DNA of 64,000 bases from Adineta steineri (taxonomy: Eukaryota > Rotifera > Eurotatoria > Adinetida > Adinetidae). Shown piece by piece: positions 32,034-43,130 of the stretch (within the stretch, counting starts at the first letter, position 1; each line of letters opens with the position of its first letter). The position numbers were made by a program, and so were the translations under genes. The stretch covers positions 124,001-188,000 of the forward strand of contig CAJNOI010000150.1 of the NCBI GenBank assembly GCA_905250115.1, in the 5' to 3' direction. The notes below the pieces were generated by a model. That model ran no database searches. It was not told where the DNA came from and was given only the letters and a program-made list of their open reading frames with translations.

Positions 32034-34133
32034 ATGGTTGGTTCACTTTTATTTCGTCGTTTTGCTCTACATAAACAATTCACTATTAATCATATTTATC
32101 GAAGAATGGTTTCAAATCAATCTTCAAAATATTTAATTTCAAATTCAGCTTATAAACCATTTCTTAATGAATTAGGTTTAGAAGAAGAAAACTTAGGTGT
32201 TTTTGATGGAAAATGGTTTGGAAATGGCGAAGTTTGTTTCAAATTTTTATTTTTATTTTTAAATAAACATAAAAATTTATTTTCTAGTTAATTGATTCAA
32301 TAAATCCATCAACAAATGAACCAATAGCTCGTATTCGTCAAGGTACAGTTGAAGATTATCATCGTGCTGTCGAATCATCAACAAAAGCTTATCAAATGTG
32401 GTCAAATATTCCAGCACCAAAACGTGGAGATATTGTTCGACAAATTGGTGATGAATTAAGAAAAAATCTTCAACCACTCGGAAAATTAGTTTGTTTTATT
32501 TAAACAATTAATAGACACAAAATCAAATAAAATTTATCTATTTAAAAATAGATTTCAATGGAAATGGGAAAAATTCTTCCTGAAGGTGTTGGTGAAGTTC
32601 AAGAATTTGTTGATATATGTGATTATGCTGTTGGTCTATCAAGAATGTTTGAAGGAAAAGTTTTACCTTCAGAACGTAAGTTAATATATAAATAAGAAAT
32701 AAATAAATCTAAAAAACAAAATAGGACCTGGTCATATGTTAATGGAACAATGGAATCCATTAGGAATAATTGGAATAATATCAGCATTTAATTTTCCCTG
32801 TGCCGTGTTTGGATGGAATCAAGCTATTGCTCTTGTATGTGGAAATGTAACACTTTGGTAAAAATATTTTAGAAGGAAATAAATTTGTTTTAATATTTTA
32901 AAACTAAAAAATATTTAGGAAAGGTGCTCCAACAACTCCTTTAACAAGTATTGCAACAACAAAAATAGTAGAACGTGTATTAACACGTAATTCATTACCC
33001 GGTGGTTTATCATCAATGATATGTGGTGGAACTGATATTGGAAAATCAATGTGTGAAGATAAAAGAATTCCACTTGTATCATTTACTGGTTCATGTCAAG
33101 TTGGAAAACAAGTTGCTCAAACAGTTCAATCACGTTTTGGCAAAACAATTCTTGAATTAGGTGGAAATAATTGTATTGTTGTTATGGATGATGCTGATCT
33201 TACACTTGCTATTCCTGCTATCTTTTTTGCTGCTGTTGGAACTGCTGGACAAAGATGTACAAGTGCAAGACGTCTTGTAAATTTGGATTTTTATTATAAA
33301 ATAATAATGTTTCTTTTTTTTTTCTTTTTTATTTAATTAGATAATTCAAGAAGGAATATATGATGAAGTTTTAACAGGTCTTCGTCGTGCATATGAACAA
33401 ATTGAATCTCGTATAGGTGAACCATTTGAAGAAAATGTTCTTTATGGACCATTACATACAAAACAATCCGTTGAATTATATCAAAAAGCATTAGAACAAG
33501 TTAAAAAAAATGGTGGAAATATTTTTTACGGAGGAAAACTTTATACTGAAAGAAAAGGAAATTATGTTCAACCAACAATTGTTACTGATCTTAAACATAA
33601 TTCTCCAATTGTTCATCAAGAAACATTCGCACCTATTCTTTATGTTCTTAAATGCAAAGTAATTTGATTTGTTTATTCAACAATAAAATTTTATGTTTAT
33701 TTTTTTTGTTATATTAAAGACATTTGAAGAAGCTGTTCAATGGAATAATGAAGTTGATCAAGGTTTATCAAGTTCAATTTTTACTACAAATCCTGAATAT
33801 TTATTTAAATGGATTGGTCCTAATGGCTCAGATTGTGGAATTGTACATTTATTATATATATATTTTTGTTTTTATATTATTTGTTTATTTTATTTTTCTT
33901 TCAAGGTTAATGTCAACATACCAACAAGTGGTGCAGAAATTGGTGGAGCTTTTGGCGGTGAAAAACATACAGGTGGTGGAAGAGAATCAGGTTCGGATTC
34001 ATGGAAACAATATATGAGACGATCAACCTGGTTTGTTTTATTTAGTTTATTTAATAATACAAATTTATTTTATTTTAGTACAATCAATTATTCAAAACAA
34101 CTTCCACTTGCTCAAGGAATTAAATTTGCGTAA
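32034..34133 (+). CDS. ALDH7A1: Alpha-aminoadipic semialdehyde dehydrogenase (antiquitin)
   Basis: Nine exons: 32034-32231, 32288-32488, 32552-32675, 32725-32857, 32919-33276, 33341-33658, 33720-33842, 33906-34030 and 34079-34133. They join in phase to 544 residues, about the length of animal ALDH7A1. The NAD-binding and catalytic parts are complete: [33 protein letters not shown], catalytic base E298 in TILELGGNN, nucleophile C332 in [12 protein letters not shown] and ETFAPILYV. It oxidises alpha-aminoadipic semialdehyde in lysine breakdown and detoxifies other aldehydes. The first 24 residues ([16 protein letters not shown]) suit mitochondrial import. An internal Met25 (MVSNQSSK) could give a cytosolic form, as known for the mammalian gene. 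The track start at TTG is not used. Confidence 0.95.
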
Positions 34134-34279
34134 AACGAAATCTCATTATATTTATCACAAATCATTTTTATTTTTTGTTTTTTTGATAAAAAATAAAAGT
34201 TTATATCCGGTTGATTTTAATAAAAAGAAACAGTAAATTTTTAGATGTTCAGTATTTTTTAAAACAACGAAAAATAAAA

Positions 34280-34379
34280 NNNNNNNNNNNNNNNNNNNNN
34301 NNNNNNNNNNNNNNNNNNNNNNNNNNNNNNNNNNNNNNNNNNNNNNNNNNNNNNNNNNNNNNNNNNNNNNNNNNNNNNN
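34280..34379. other. Assembly gap of 100 Ns
   Basis: Exactly 100 Ns, the conventional size for a gap of unknown length. It removes the 3' end of the NHL-repeat gene. The true distance across it is unknown. Confidence 0.99.
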
Positions 34380-35984
34380 GCGATTGTTACCTGTATCGGT
34401 TACATACATTAATGTTTCATTATGGTTAATAGCTAATCCTGTAGGATAGTTAAGCATCGTATCATTGGTTCCTGGATTACCATTAAGATCACCTGCAATA
34501 GTTACTCCTTCAGTTGCTCCTTGATTCCAACGTTGAATTCTGTGATTATTGGAGTCCACTATGTACAAGGCTCCCGTCTTATTAGATATTTTAATATAAG
34601 ATGGAGAAAAGAGTTGATTGCTTCGTGAACCAGGACCATTGCCGCCTGCTACTGTAGTGCCGTTGCATGGCCAAGTATCATTCAAGTTAAAACGCTGAAT
34701 TCGATGGTTGTTTGCATCAGCAACATACAACCATGAATTGTGTTCATCAAGTGCTATTCCTTGAGGTGTATCAAGATCCATAGAAGTATTGCCATTAATA
34801 GCTGAGATATGACCAACTATTATTGTACCACTCAAAGCATTTGGAGGCCAAAACATTATTCGATTATCTGTCATAGAAGCAACGATGACATTCTTATTGC
34901 TATCTACTACTACTCCAAATGGAGCATTCAAGTAATCAAGTCCTGTTCCACTACCACCGTTAGCTGCTACCATGCGCGGTAGTGGATTAATTGTTTGCAT
35001 GTTAGAATATAATACAACTTGAGGATTACCATAGTTAGTAACATAAATATCACATCCATTTCTAGCATTGACATATACATCATAAGGAAGGGACAGAGGC
35101 TGTCCAGGAGCCCATTCAGTTGCCACTACAGAAATATTTTTATAATTTGTATCAGCATCCCATAAACTGAGAATACGATTATTTACGCAATCCACAATAA
35201 TAATTGAGTCACTGTTGGTTCCAAATATACCAATTCCATATGGATAATATAGACCAACAGTCGAACTATTTCTTATTACAGTGGTATCATCCGCAATTGT
35301 TGTTCCAGAAAGTACTGATAATGCTATAAAGATAAAAAGTAGAATTGATTATGGAAGAAATCAGAGAAAAAGAAAATTGTATAACTTACGACCACATTGA
35401 TTAAATTGTAAACATGTATAATTAAGATCTTCTCTACACATGCTTATATTTTGTTGACAAGATGCACCAAGTATTGGCAACTGTGGAATACACATAGAAA
35501 TTGATGCATTCCAATAAGTATGTGGCATACATTCACATGTAGAATTACTACCACATCGAAGATACCGAATGTGATTACAAGTAGAAATACATGGACTGCC
35601 GTATTCAGCGAAAAGACGTGCAGAAAGTTGTGAAGTGCCAACTTGTGATTGAGATGAAGATGAGGAAAGAATTTGACCTAATCTATTTGTATCACCTTCA
35701 AATAATCGACATTGTTTTGGTGAAAATACTGCATAATCAAAAACACGACATAGAACATTGTTGTTACATAATATAGCACATTTCTTGATTGAATCAGTGT
35801 TTGTTATTGAAATAAGTTGAGCTGGCATATTAGCAGGTATATATTGAGTACCTTCACTTGATAATATTGCTTTACTAGCTAAGATTTCTTCACAATAACT
35901 TTGTTTAATGATCGAAAAAAGAAACCATAACCAAATAGTCGTAAGAAAAGAGCAATAATTATAGAACGGATAGAGAACCATCAT
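34380..35984 (-). CDS. Secreted PAN-like/EGF-like/NHL-repeat protein, 3' end lost in gap
   Basis: Exon 1 (35984-35390) encodes a hydrophobic signal segment (about 10-30), a PAN/apple-like region with spaced cysteines (about 38-110; IKKCAILCNNNVLCRVFDY) and a Cys-rich EGF-like stretch (about 130-198; LRCGSNSTCECMPHTYW). A 66-bp intron (35389-35324) leads to exon 2 with tandem NHL repeats, seen as LYVADANNHRIQRF, LYIVDSNNHRIQRW and MYVTDTGNNR. NHL repeats fold as a beta-propeller that binds protein, RNA or ligands. Large families of secreted NHL proteins are known in bdelloids. The last repeats are lost in the N gap, so length is at least about 510 residues. Confidence 0.85.
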
Positions 35985-37481
35985 TGTTAACTAAATAATA
36001 TCAAAAAAGATTATAATATGTTATTTTTTATAACCAACAAAAATCTGAACATGATTCAACTCGTTTACTCTGCTAATATTCGAGATATTTTAAAAATAAT
36101 AGCAGAACATTTCTATTTTGATGAGCAACGATGGAATACTTTAAGTGTTAGACATTATCTCTAAACATCACTTTAACGAACACACTTTTTTAAAAGGTTC
36201 ATTAATTGTTGAGTAATAGACATTTATACTTTGTAAAACTTAAAAGTATTCCATTAACGTGCATTATAAAAAGTATTTTTATACAAATAATAAAAGTGTC
36301 TGACGTAAAAGAAAAATTTCCTAAAAAACAGACTATTCATTGTATGCCAAACATAGTACGCTAATCACATATAGAATTAATTTCATTCCTATTCGAATAT
36401 CACATTCATCCACATCGTTGATTATGAACATACTAAGACAGAATTCTATCTTATTTCTTATTAATTTAGATTGAAACAAGAAAGACTGAGCTTTAGTAAA
36501 GCTTATTGTTATTTTTGTTTTTTTTCTTTGTAAATACATGAATAATCATTGATTTGTCGTAGAATTGAAACCTTAAAAATTATAAAATTGTCATGAATAT
36601 AAATAAATTTTTGAATCTTTAATAAAGAAAATTGATTAAACTTCAGTTGAAATTATTTTATTAATATGAATAGTAAAAATAGAAAGTAGAGTAACGTAAT
36701 GCATACTATTTGTCATTATAGCTATTTAGATGTTTTTATCATAAGTATTCTTCATAACTTAAAAATAAAAATAAATGATGACGAATTTTTTTATTATTAT
36801 TATTAAAATTCAATTATCAATTCGTAGTTACAAAAGATTTATATTCAAGTTATATAGTTAACATTAATTGCTATTACTTTCAATAACTCCTCAATGAATC
36901 GAAAGCTTCAGTTAATAGTTTATTAATTTATTGTTTATTTTCCATATATCGATCGAATTTAAATGTAGAAAATACCACAACAAATGAAATTTAAATACAT
37001 AAATGGAAAAAATTGAACTTCATATGCTCCGTTTAATAATCTCCAGCTTCGAATATGAAAAGTACCTTGACTGAACAATGAATCAGTCTTGAAGGTGGAT
37101 GTGAGAAAGAAAAAGATACAAAAAAGTATTCTCCTGTACTCCTTTTTGTTCAATAATAAAATCTAATAAAAGAATTTGTTGTCGTCATTATAAACTACTT
37201 TTACGATTTATTTTTTCTTTGTTTAAATAGTTGTAGTATCACTATGGATACAAATATGAACATAAGTATTTGAGAACGACAATTTTGTCCGTTCTTCTCC
37301 TGATTTAATACGATAGCATTTACTCAAATGTTAAATTTACAAAAAAAAAGAAAAAATGAGTATAATTATTTCTTTTCTTCTCTTTCTTACTAGAAAAAAG
37401 AACAAAGTGATTTTGTCATTGACTGTAAAGAATATTTTTATTCTTATTTATTTAACCGTTTACAAGAAATCTGACAGAAAA
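35985..37481. other. AT-rich divergent intergenic region
   Basis: Lies between the NHL gene (-) and the C2 gene (+). Short frames at 36333-36539 and 36959-37153 (-) have no domains. The frame open from 37356 extends upstream of the C2 gene's Met but is probably 5' UTR. Confidence 0.5.
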
Positions 37482-37980
37482 ATGAGTGGTACTCTCGAAG
37501 TAACGGTTATTGAAGCTCGAAATCTGAAAGATGAAGATATTGTAGGTAAAGATGATGCTTATATTGAACTTTATTTGGATAAAGATTACAAACAACGAAC
37601 AACAACCATAAGTGGTTCAGATAATCCAACATGGAATGAAAAATTTACCTTGTAATTTAATTCATGTTTTGTCGAATCGCTTTTATTTTTTTTTATTTTT
37701 TTATTCCAGTAATTTGCAAAAGCATGAAGATCATTTGCATTTACATATCTACGATGAAGATGTCGTCGGTCGAGATTCTGTTGGTTCAGCAAAGATTGAT
37801 TTAAAAAAACATGTCTTCGGAAAAGGTCCCTATGAAGATTGGGTTAAATTACCGTCTATGTTAGGTCTTCGTTCAAAAGGAGAAGTTCATGTCATTATTG
37901 AACATCATGTAAAAATATTTGCTTTTCTTCTTCCATCCTCAAATCTAAATTATGATATTTCTTCTTTGTTCTAGCCATGA
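37482..37980 (+). CDS. Small single C2-domain protein
   Basis: Exons 37482-37651, 37710-37908 and a 6-base terminal coding exon 37975-37980 (Pro-stop) give 124 residues, almost entirely one C2 domain. The N-terminal GTLEVTVIEARNLKDEDIVG and GKDDAYIELYLD start the fold. D17/D19 and D24/D25 in loop 1, and YDEDVVGRDS (71-80) in loop 3, match the acidic residues that bind calcium. Such stand-alone C2 proteins dock on membranes in response to calcium. The Met at 37482 fits the domain start; an upstream in-frame extension would be hydrophobic and is unlikely to be translated. No transmembrane segment. Confidence 0.88.
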
Positions 37981-38807
37981 AACACAAAAACTTCGACAAA
38001 ACGTTGCCAATATATCATTTTAATCACTTCATTAATTTAGAACAACAACTAATTCTAAAAACTTTATTTGAGAACGTCTCAATAATAAATATTGTAGTCT
38101 ATTTAGAATAAATACATTCATTTAAAATCAAAAGTGACTTTCATAGGGTGGGTTTAGATGATATATATTAATACACTGTTTTTATCTGTACAAAGACGTT
38201 CATTTAGAACACAATCTATAAAACTAGGAATGTTGAAGTGTATAAGAATAGAAATTTATACTCGTCCTTCCATAAATCGTGACTGATATCATACCAAGAG
38301 CCACTATAAACAACCAATTGAATAAAATCCCAAGCTCGCAACAGATGTATGCACTAAATTTCAAGTAGAATATATTCAAAAAAAGGGTTTCAAAGATTTA
38401 TGGTCGATGTTTGTTCTTTAACAATTGATTCTAGTTTTTGTGTTGTTTCATAGCCAGACAAAACCTGAGAACGGGTACGTCAATAGTATTCTCTTTTTTG
38501 TGAAAGAGTGTAGCTAGAAAGTAGAAGCTATGGATGTCTAGGTAATACTGTGATGATGAAAAAAACTAACCCATACCCACATCGACACACTCACACATTA
38601 CAATCAATTGTACAAAAAGTTTCTTCTTTGTTGACTAAATATGAATAGTTGTGTCACAATTTTTCGATTATTTACATAAGTATTGTAATAGATGAGTCAT
38701 TACGTGTAACTTTTTCATTCTATTTAAATATCAGACTTCACTTGTTTTTTTTTTTCATTCTTTTTATTTATTTTTAACTATATAACATCAACTATAGCAA
38801 TAGTGAA
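37981..38807. other. Intergenic with diverged telomere-like repeat
   Basis: 3' flank of the C2 gene and promoter of the dioxygenase gene. A weak telomere-like palindrome lies at 38505-38606; otherwise nothing is supported. Confidence 0.45.
38505..38606. repeat. Diverged telomere-like palindrome (T13)
   Basis: AGAGTGTAGC ... CTATGGATGT then CCCATACCCACATCGACACA and CTCACACATT. G-rich left arm mostly eroded; the C-rich arm is clear. Confidence 0.45.
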
Positions 38808-39533
38808 ATGACAACTTTCAGTGGAAAAATTGTAAAGCGTGATGTAAATTTACCAAATCGTGAAGATGAAGGTAAATTAGCTTTTCTTATATTTAATGTT
38901 CTTACACCAGATGAATGTCAACAATGGATTGAATTGAGTGAGCAACGGAGTTATAGTGCAGCCACTGTGAATGGTTATGGATTTTCAGAATTGATGACAG
39001 ATTTTCGAAATAGTGATCGCTGTATAATTGATGATGTGCAAATGGCAGAAATTCTTTTTCAACGAATCGAATCATTTTTACCAAAAACATGGAAAAATTA
39101 TGAGTTAGTTGGTCTTAATGAACGTCTACGATTTCTTCGCTATGATCCTGGACAATTTTTTGCGGCACATATGGGTACGTATCAATAATAGTTTTTCTCT
39201 TTTATTTATTTCATCAATTTATAGATGGTGAATATCATCGTTCTAATGGATCAGGTGAACAAAGTTTTCTTGTAACTATTAAAAATGAAAATTTATTTTT
39301 ATTATTAATTTTTCTGTTCATAGACTATTCAACTCTATTTAAATGAAGGATATCAGGGTGGCGCAACTACTTTTATTCACAGCACGGATTCAAATAAAAA
39401 TGTTCGATGTGTACCTCGTACAGGAATGGTACTTGTATTTGAGCATCGTCTTTTTCATGAAGGTTCAATATTAATCGAAGGACGAAAATATACAGTTCGT
39501 ACAGATGTTATGTATCGACCAAAGATAGAATAA
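38808..39533 (+). CDS. 2-oxoglutarate/Fe(II) dioxygenase, prolyl-4-hydroxylase-like
   Basis: Exons 38808-39174, 39225-39271 and 39324-39533 join to 207 residues. The double-stranded beta-helix core carries the iron triad H121-x-D123 (HMDGEYHRS, formed across the first intron) and H183 (RLFHEGS), with K193/R197 in RKYTVRTDVMY for 2-oxoglutarate. LNEGYQGGATTFI is a typical P4H core segment. There is no signal peptide and no ER-retention motif, so it is more like cytosolic or intracellular P4Hc proteins than collagen P4H. Substrate unknown. Single gene with short introns of 50 and 52 bp. Confidence 0.9.
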
Positions 39534-40256
39534 ATGGAATTATCTGACAAAACACTATAATAGTGTTACTGACTTGACCTATTGATGTAAATATATAAAT
39601 TTGTATTCCCATCAAAATTAAAGGGTGGTGACCCACTGAAAAATTGTGAAATTATACGTCATTATGTAAGATTACAATTCTGATTTTATTGCACAAAAAC
39701 TGGACTATCCTTCGAGCACAGTCCGTTGATAGTCAAACGACACATTTGATGACCACTAGATTTCTTTTTAAGGCAACATGAAAAAACAAATGTCTATAAA
39801 GATCTTTTAATTTGATTTAAACGATTTTTTAAATTGTAGCTTTATAACTGGAATAACCGCACAGTATTGATAGTTGTACATTTATATTCATCCTTGTAAC
39901 AGTTAGTGTAAGGCATCGCATAAAACACGAATTGAGAGAAGTATTAATTGATATTACACCAGTTAAGGCTTTTACTAGGACCTTTATTTGTAATCATTAG
40001 TAGAAGAATGCGTCAACAGACTTTTATTTATAATTTTTTATCTAGAGAAAAATGTGACGCATAAAGAAAACGTCGTATATTGCGTGTTGTTTTGTTGATT
40101 TAAGTTCTATGAGAACAAGATAAAAATATACATGAATGTTACTCTTTGTTGAGTATACAAAACATATTCCGAATTCTATTTATGTTCCAATGATTCGAAG
40201 TAAATTATATCTTTTTCAAATTGTTAAAATCCATATTGTTGTTTTTTTTTCTCTAG
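39534..40256. other. Intergenic
   Basis: No supported gene. Any first exon of the following zinc-ribbon gene should lie here, but I could not identify it. Confidence 0.45.
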
Positions 40257-40770
40257 CGGGATGTTGCAAAGGAGAATCAATCGAGAAAATTAGTCTTACT
40301 GTTCCTTCCAATAAAGTTGCGACGAATAGAACAAATACGACAGGCAGTTGCTCAAGAATCTAAGAAATACTCGTCAAGATCACCAACAGTATGTCATTGG
40401 ACATTAGAAGTTTCGAATTTTTGTCGTCGCGGATATGGAGATAATAGTCAACCCAATTACTGCGTAAATATAATTATAATTTCAGAAAAATGATCAATTG
40501 ATTTTAATTATTTTTGTTTTATTTTAGATTGTGATTAAAACTAATTCTCGTTCTAATAATCATATCAATGAATTATCACATCTTATTGAACAACAAAATA
40601 ATGATACTCCTCCACCATATTCTAATTCATCTCTTACTTTTTGTTCTCAATGTGGTGAAATTCAACAGAATCCGTCCGCTCGATTCTGTTCATCATATGT
40701 GGACAGGCATTTCATTAATATCAGATATTTGTTTTTTTATGAAAAAAACATTTTGAGCAAGAGGATGTGA
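40257..40770 (+). pseudogene. Gene with C-terminal zinc ribbon broken by 2-bp insertion
   Basis: Exon 40257-40463 reads RDVAKENQSRKLVLLFLPIK, RRIEQIRQAVAQESKK and VCHWTLEVSNFCRRGYGDN. A 64-bp intron joins it in phase to 40528-40770, with NELSHLIEQQNNDTPPPYSN and then FCSQCGEIQQNPSARFCSS. The next codons read TAT GTG. Without two bases of the TCATATG run (about 40695-40698) the reading would be CSSCGQAFH and stop, completing a CxxC...CxxC zinc ribbon. As it stands the second CxxC is lost and 22 unrelated residues follow. Likely a recent microduplication in a host gene, or a base error. The first exon and family are unrecognised. Confidence 0.55.
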
Positions 40771-41292
40771 ACAACGAATAATATATGATCTACACACTCG
40801 TACACTAGAAGAATAGTTATTAAAAAGGAAAAAACTGATTGAGAAATAAGATTTTTCTGAAAAGTAGATCAACCATATTTATTTCAATCTATTTGTCAGT
40901 CTTTTATTGATGTAGTGTAGGATGATTTTTGTTGTTATTCGATTTTCTATTTTAATTGACAAAGATCAATATACGAAGTCAATATTTGATATTATTCCAT
41001 TCTTTTTACATATTCTTCAAATCCATGAAATAATGATCGACATTCAAATTTTAATAATAAAAGTATAGAAGATTCAAAAATATTTTTATTAGAAAACATT
41101 TCTCTTGATTTTAATTAAAACAATTATCTTTGATAAGTTAACGAAATGATTTTATGTATTTACTGACTTTAATTTAATATCGATGTGAGAAGAAAAAGAA
41201 CGAAGAAGAAAAACAAACTCGTTGTAGAGGTGGTATATTATAACATACAAAATCAATACATACCATCAAATTGGATAAATTTCTTTTTCAAA
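40771..41292. other. Intergenic
   Basis: AT-rich 3' flank and promoter of the next gene. Nothing else is recognised. Confidence 0.5.
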
Positions 41293-41805
41293 ATGGTTGT
41301 ATTCCTGCATTCTTTCACTTTCAGTTTGATTATTTTCTTAGGTTTGTTCACTATTAATGGAATAAGAATTAAACTAGTAAATAAGATAAATGCTTTCTAT
41401 TTAAGCTACACAATCGATGGTCATTGGTCTCAGATGTTATATATGTTCTAATTGTGAAAAGCCATCTAACCTTCAAGTTGTAGAAAACGGTGCATCTGGT
41501 TATTCGTGTTCGGTAAATATTAGAAGTTTCTCTTCATTGTATTTAAATAAAACAAAGGTTTTCTTTTTGTTTTATTATAGAAAACAACTGGAATGATAGG
41601 CGGTAAAATACAGTATGTATCTCGTGATTACTATCGGACTGAAAAATGTTATGAATACAATGTTGTTAATGATGGTACTGGCTATTTTCAAAATTGTTGT
41701 ACAGGAGATGCATGTAATAAGAGTCATGTTCTTTCCAATTCTCTTGGTTTATTAATAATTCTTCTTATCGCTGTTAATATCCTTAAATTAACCATTATTC
41801 AATGA
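41293..41805 (+). CDS. Ly6/uPAR-type three-finger GPI-anchored protein
   Basis: Exons 41293-41341, 41406-41512 and 41581-41805 give 126 residues. MVVFLHSFTFSLIIFLATQS is a signal peptide, followed by GLRCYICSNCEKPSN, the usual opening of an LU domain. RDYYRTEKCYEY and FQNCCTGDACNKS supply the C-terminal CCxxDxCN signature. About ten cysteines are present. A hydrophobic C terminus (LSNSLGLLIILLIAVNILKL) with few residues after it fits a GPI-attachment signal. Such proteins are small cell-surface ligands or modulators of channels and receptors. The joining of exon 1 to exon 2 was chosen because it restores phase and the classic GLRCYIC start. Confidence 0.82.
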
Positions 41806-42052
41806 AAAACAATTAATTTCATTTTAATTTGAATGTTTTTTTGTTTTTACTATTCAATCTATATGTCATTATTTTGAAATAAAAAAAACAAGATTTCATT
41901 AGATGATCTTAAATCAAACATAAATATCAATGAAAAATCAATGAGTTCAATAGAATTTATTTATTGAGAAAAGACAAAATTGAATATATATAAATCAAGA
42001 TAGACTAAACAACATCTCTAAAATAATGAAAATTTGAAGTTGATATTTCTAT

Positions 42053-42613
42053 TTATTGTTTTTCTTGATTGATTTTGACAGATTTTCGTAGCGTACAAAA
42101 TTGTAAATCATTTCGTTTTGGAAGTCCAAATTGAGATTGTGGAAATGGTTGCCGATCACCCGTATCAATATAACCACGTCGATTATAATAATCAATTAAT
42201 TCCGTTCTTTGAAGAACAACTATCATTTCAATATAATCAACATTCCATTTTTTTATTGCATAATTTTCTGCTAATGATAAAATCATTTTTCCATATCCTT
42301 TTCCTTGTAAATTTGGATGTACAGCTAACATTCCTATATATGTCGTTTTTATTTCTGATTTAAATTGTAAATGAACACATCCAATTAACATTTTATCAAT
42401 TTCATTAAAAAACATTAATATTATTGAATCATTATTATTAAGAATTGTATTTAAAGCAATTTCATTTGTTCTTGGTCCATCAACTAATTCATTTTCATTT
42501 GTCCAACCATGACGTGCTATTTCACCACGATACGATGAATTAATAAACAGAACTAATAAATCACAATCTAACGTTGTTGCAATGCGATAACTTAGCATAA
42601 GTGAATCACTCAT
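42053..42613 (-). CDS. GNAT-family N-acetyltransferase
   Basis: Single exon of 186 residues. The acetyl-CoA site is MLAVHPNLQGKGYGKMIL (95-112), with the Q-x-x-G-x-G/A loop as QGKGYG (103-108). Strand beta-4 is IGCVHLQF and the C-terminal motif B is YYNRRGYIDTGDRQPFP, common in plain GNAT enzymes that acetylate small amines or protein N termini. No membrane span or targeting signal. Substrate cannot be told. The whole 5' region from ATG 42613 is consistent. Confidence 0.9.
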   Translation of the reverse strand: MSDSLMLSYRIATTLDCDLLVLFINSSYRGEIARHGWTNENELVDGPRTNEIALNTILNNNDSIILMFFNEIDKMLIGCVHLQFKSEIKTTYIGMLAVHPNLQGKGYGKMILSLAENYAIKKWNVDYIEMIVVLQRTELIDYYNRRGYIDTGDRQPFPQSQFGLPKRNDLQFCTLRKSVKINQEKQ

Positions 42614-43130
42614 TTATAAATTAATAGAAAAGAATTATTAATTTTAAAAATAAACAACACCGATTTAGTCTTTACAAATATAGGCACATACAAAACTTTT
42701 TTTAATATTTGAATGTCATTTCGTATTTTTGTGTTTCTTTTCATGAGAAGACTCGTTGATAAGAGAAAAATAGATAATTGACGAAGTATACTAAAGATAA
42801 AAAACAAAGTATATCAGAAAGGTTTTCTCTTTATTCTTCGAAAAGACAAGCTTATTATATAATAAAACAGTATTTACTAACATATCGCCGATGAAATAAT
42901 GAAATAAATATCTATATTACACAATCTTGAATATAAATACTTTATTCTACTTATTTAAATCTTTATATTGATTTACTGGTTTTAAAATGGTCTACGTATT
43001 AAAAAACTAGACGATTAATTTACATGCATAGATGTGAGTCTGTTGAATCTAATTTCAAATAAATTTTCTTTCTATTTTAATATTTTCATTCTACATAAAA
43101 GAATTTATTTTCGAAAAGCATTGATAATAA
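42614..43130. other. Intergenic between two minus-strand genes
   Basis: AT-rich, with the dispersed repeat at 42781-42832. No gene is supported. Confidence 0.5.
42781..42832 (+). repeat. 52-bp dispersed repeat, copy 1
   Basis: ACGAAGTATACTAAAGATAA ... CAAAGTATATCAGAAAGGTT, almost identical to 48457-48508. Inner GTATAC and GTATAT blocks repeat with AAAGTATATC. Confidence 0.8.

Noticed and set aside
37356-37481. Hydrophobic N-terminal extension of the C2 protein
   Set aside because: The C2 fold begins immediately after Met 37482 and the extension is AT-driven.
37981-38400. Gene in the flank after the C2 exon
   Set aside because: No frame longer than a few dozen codons and no family features.
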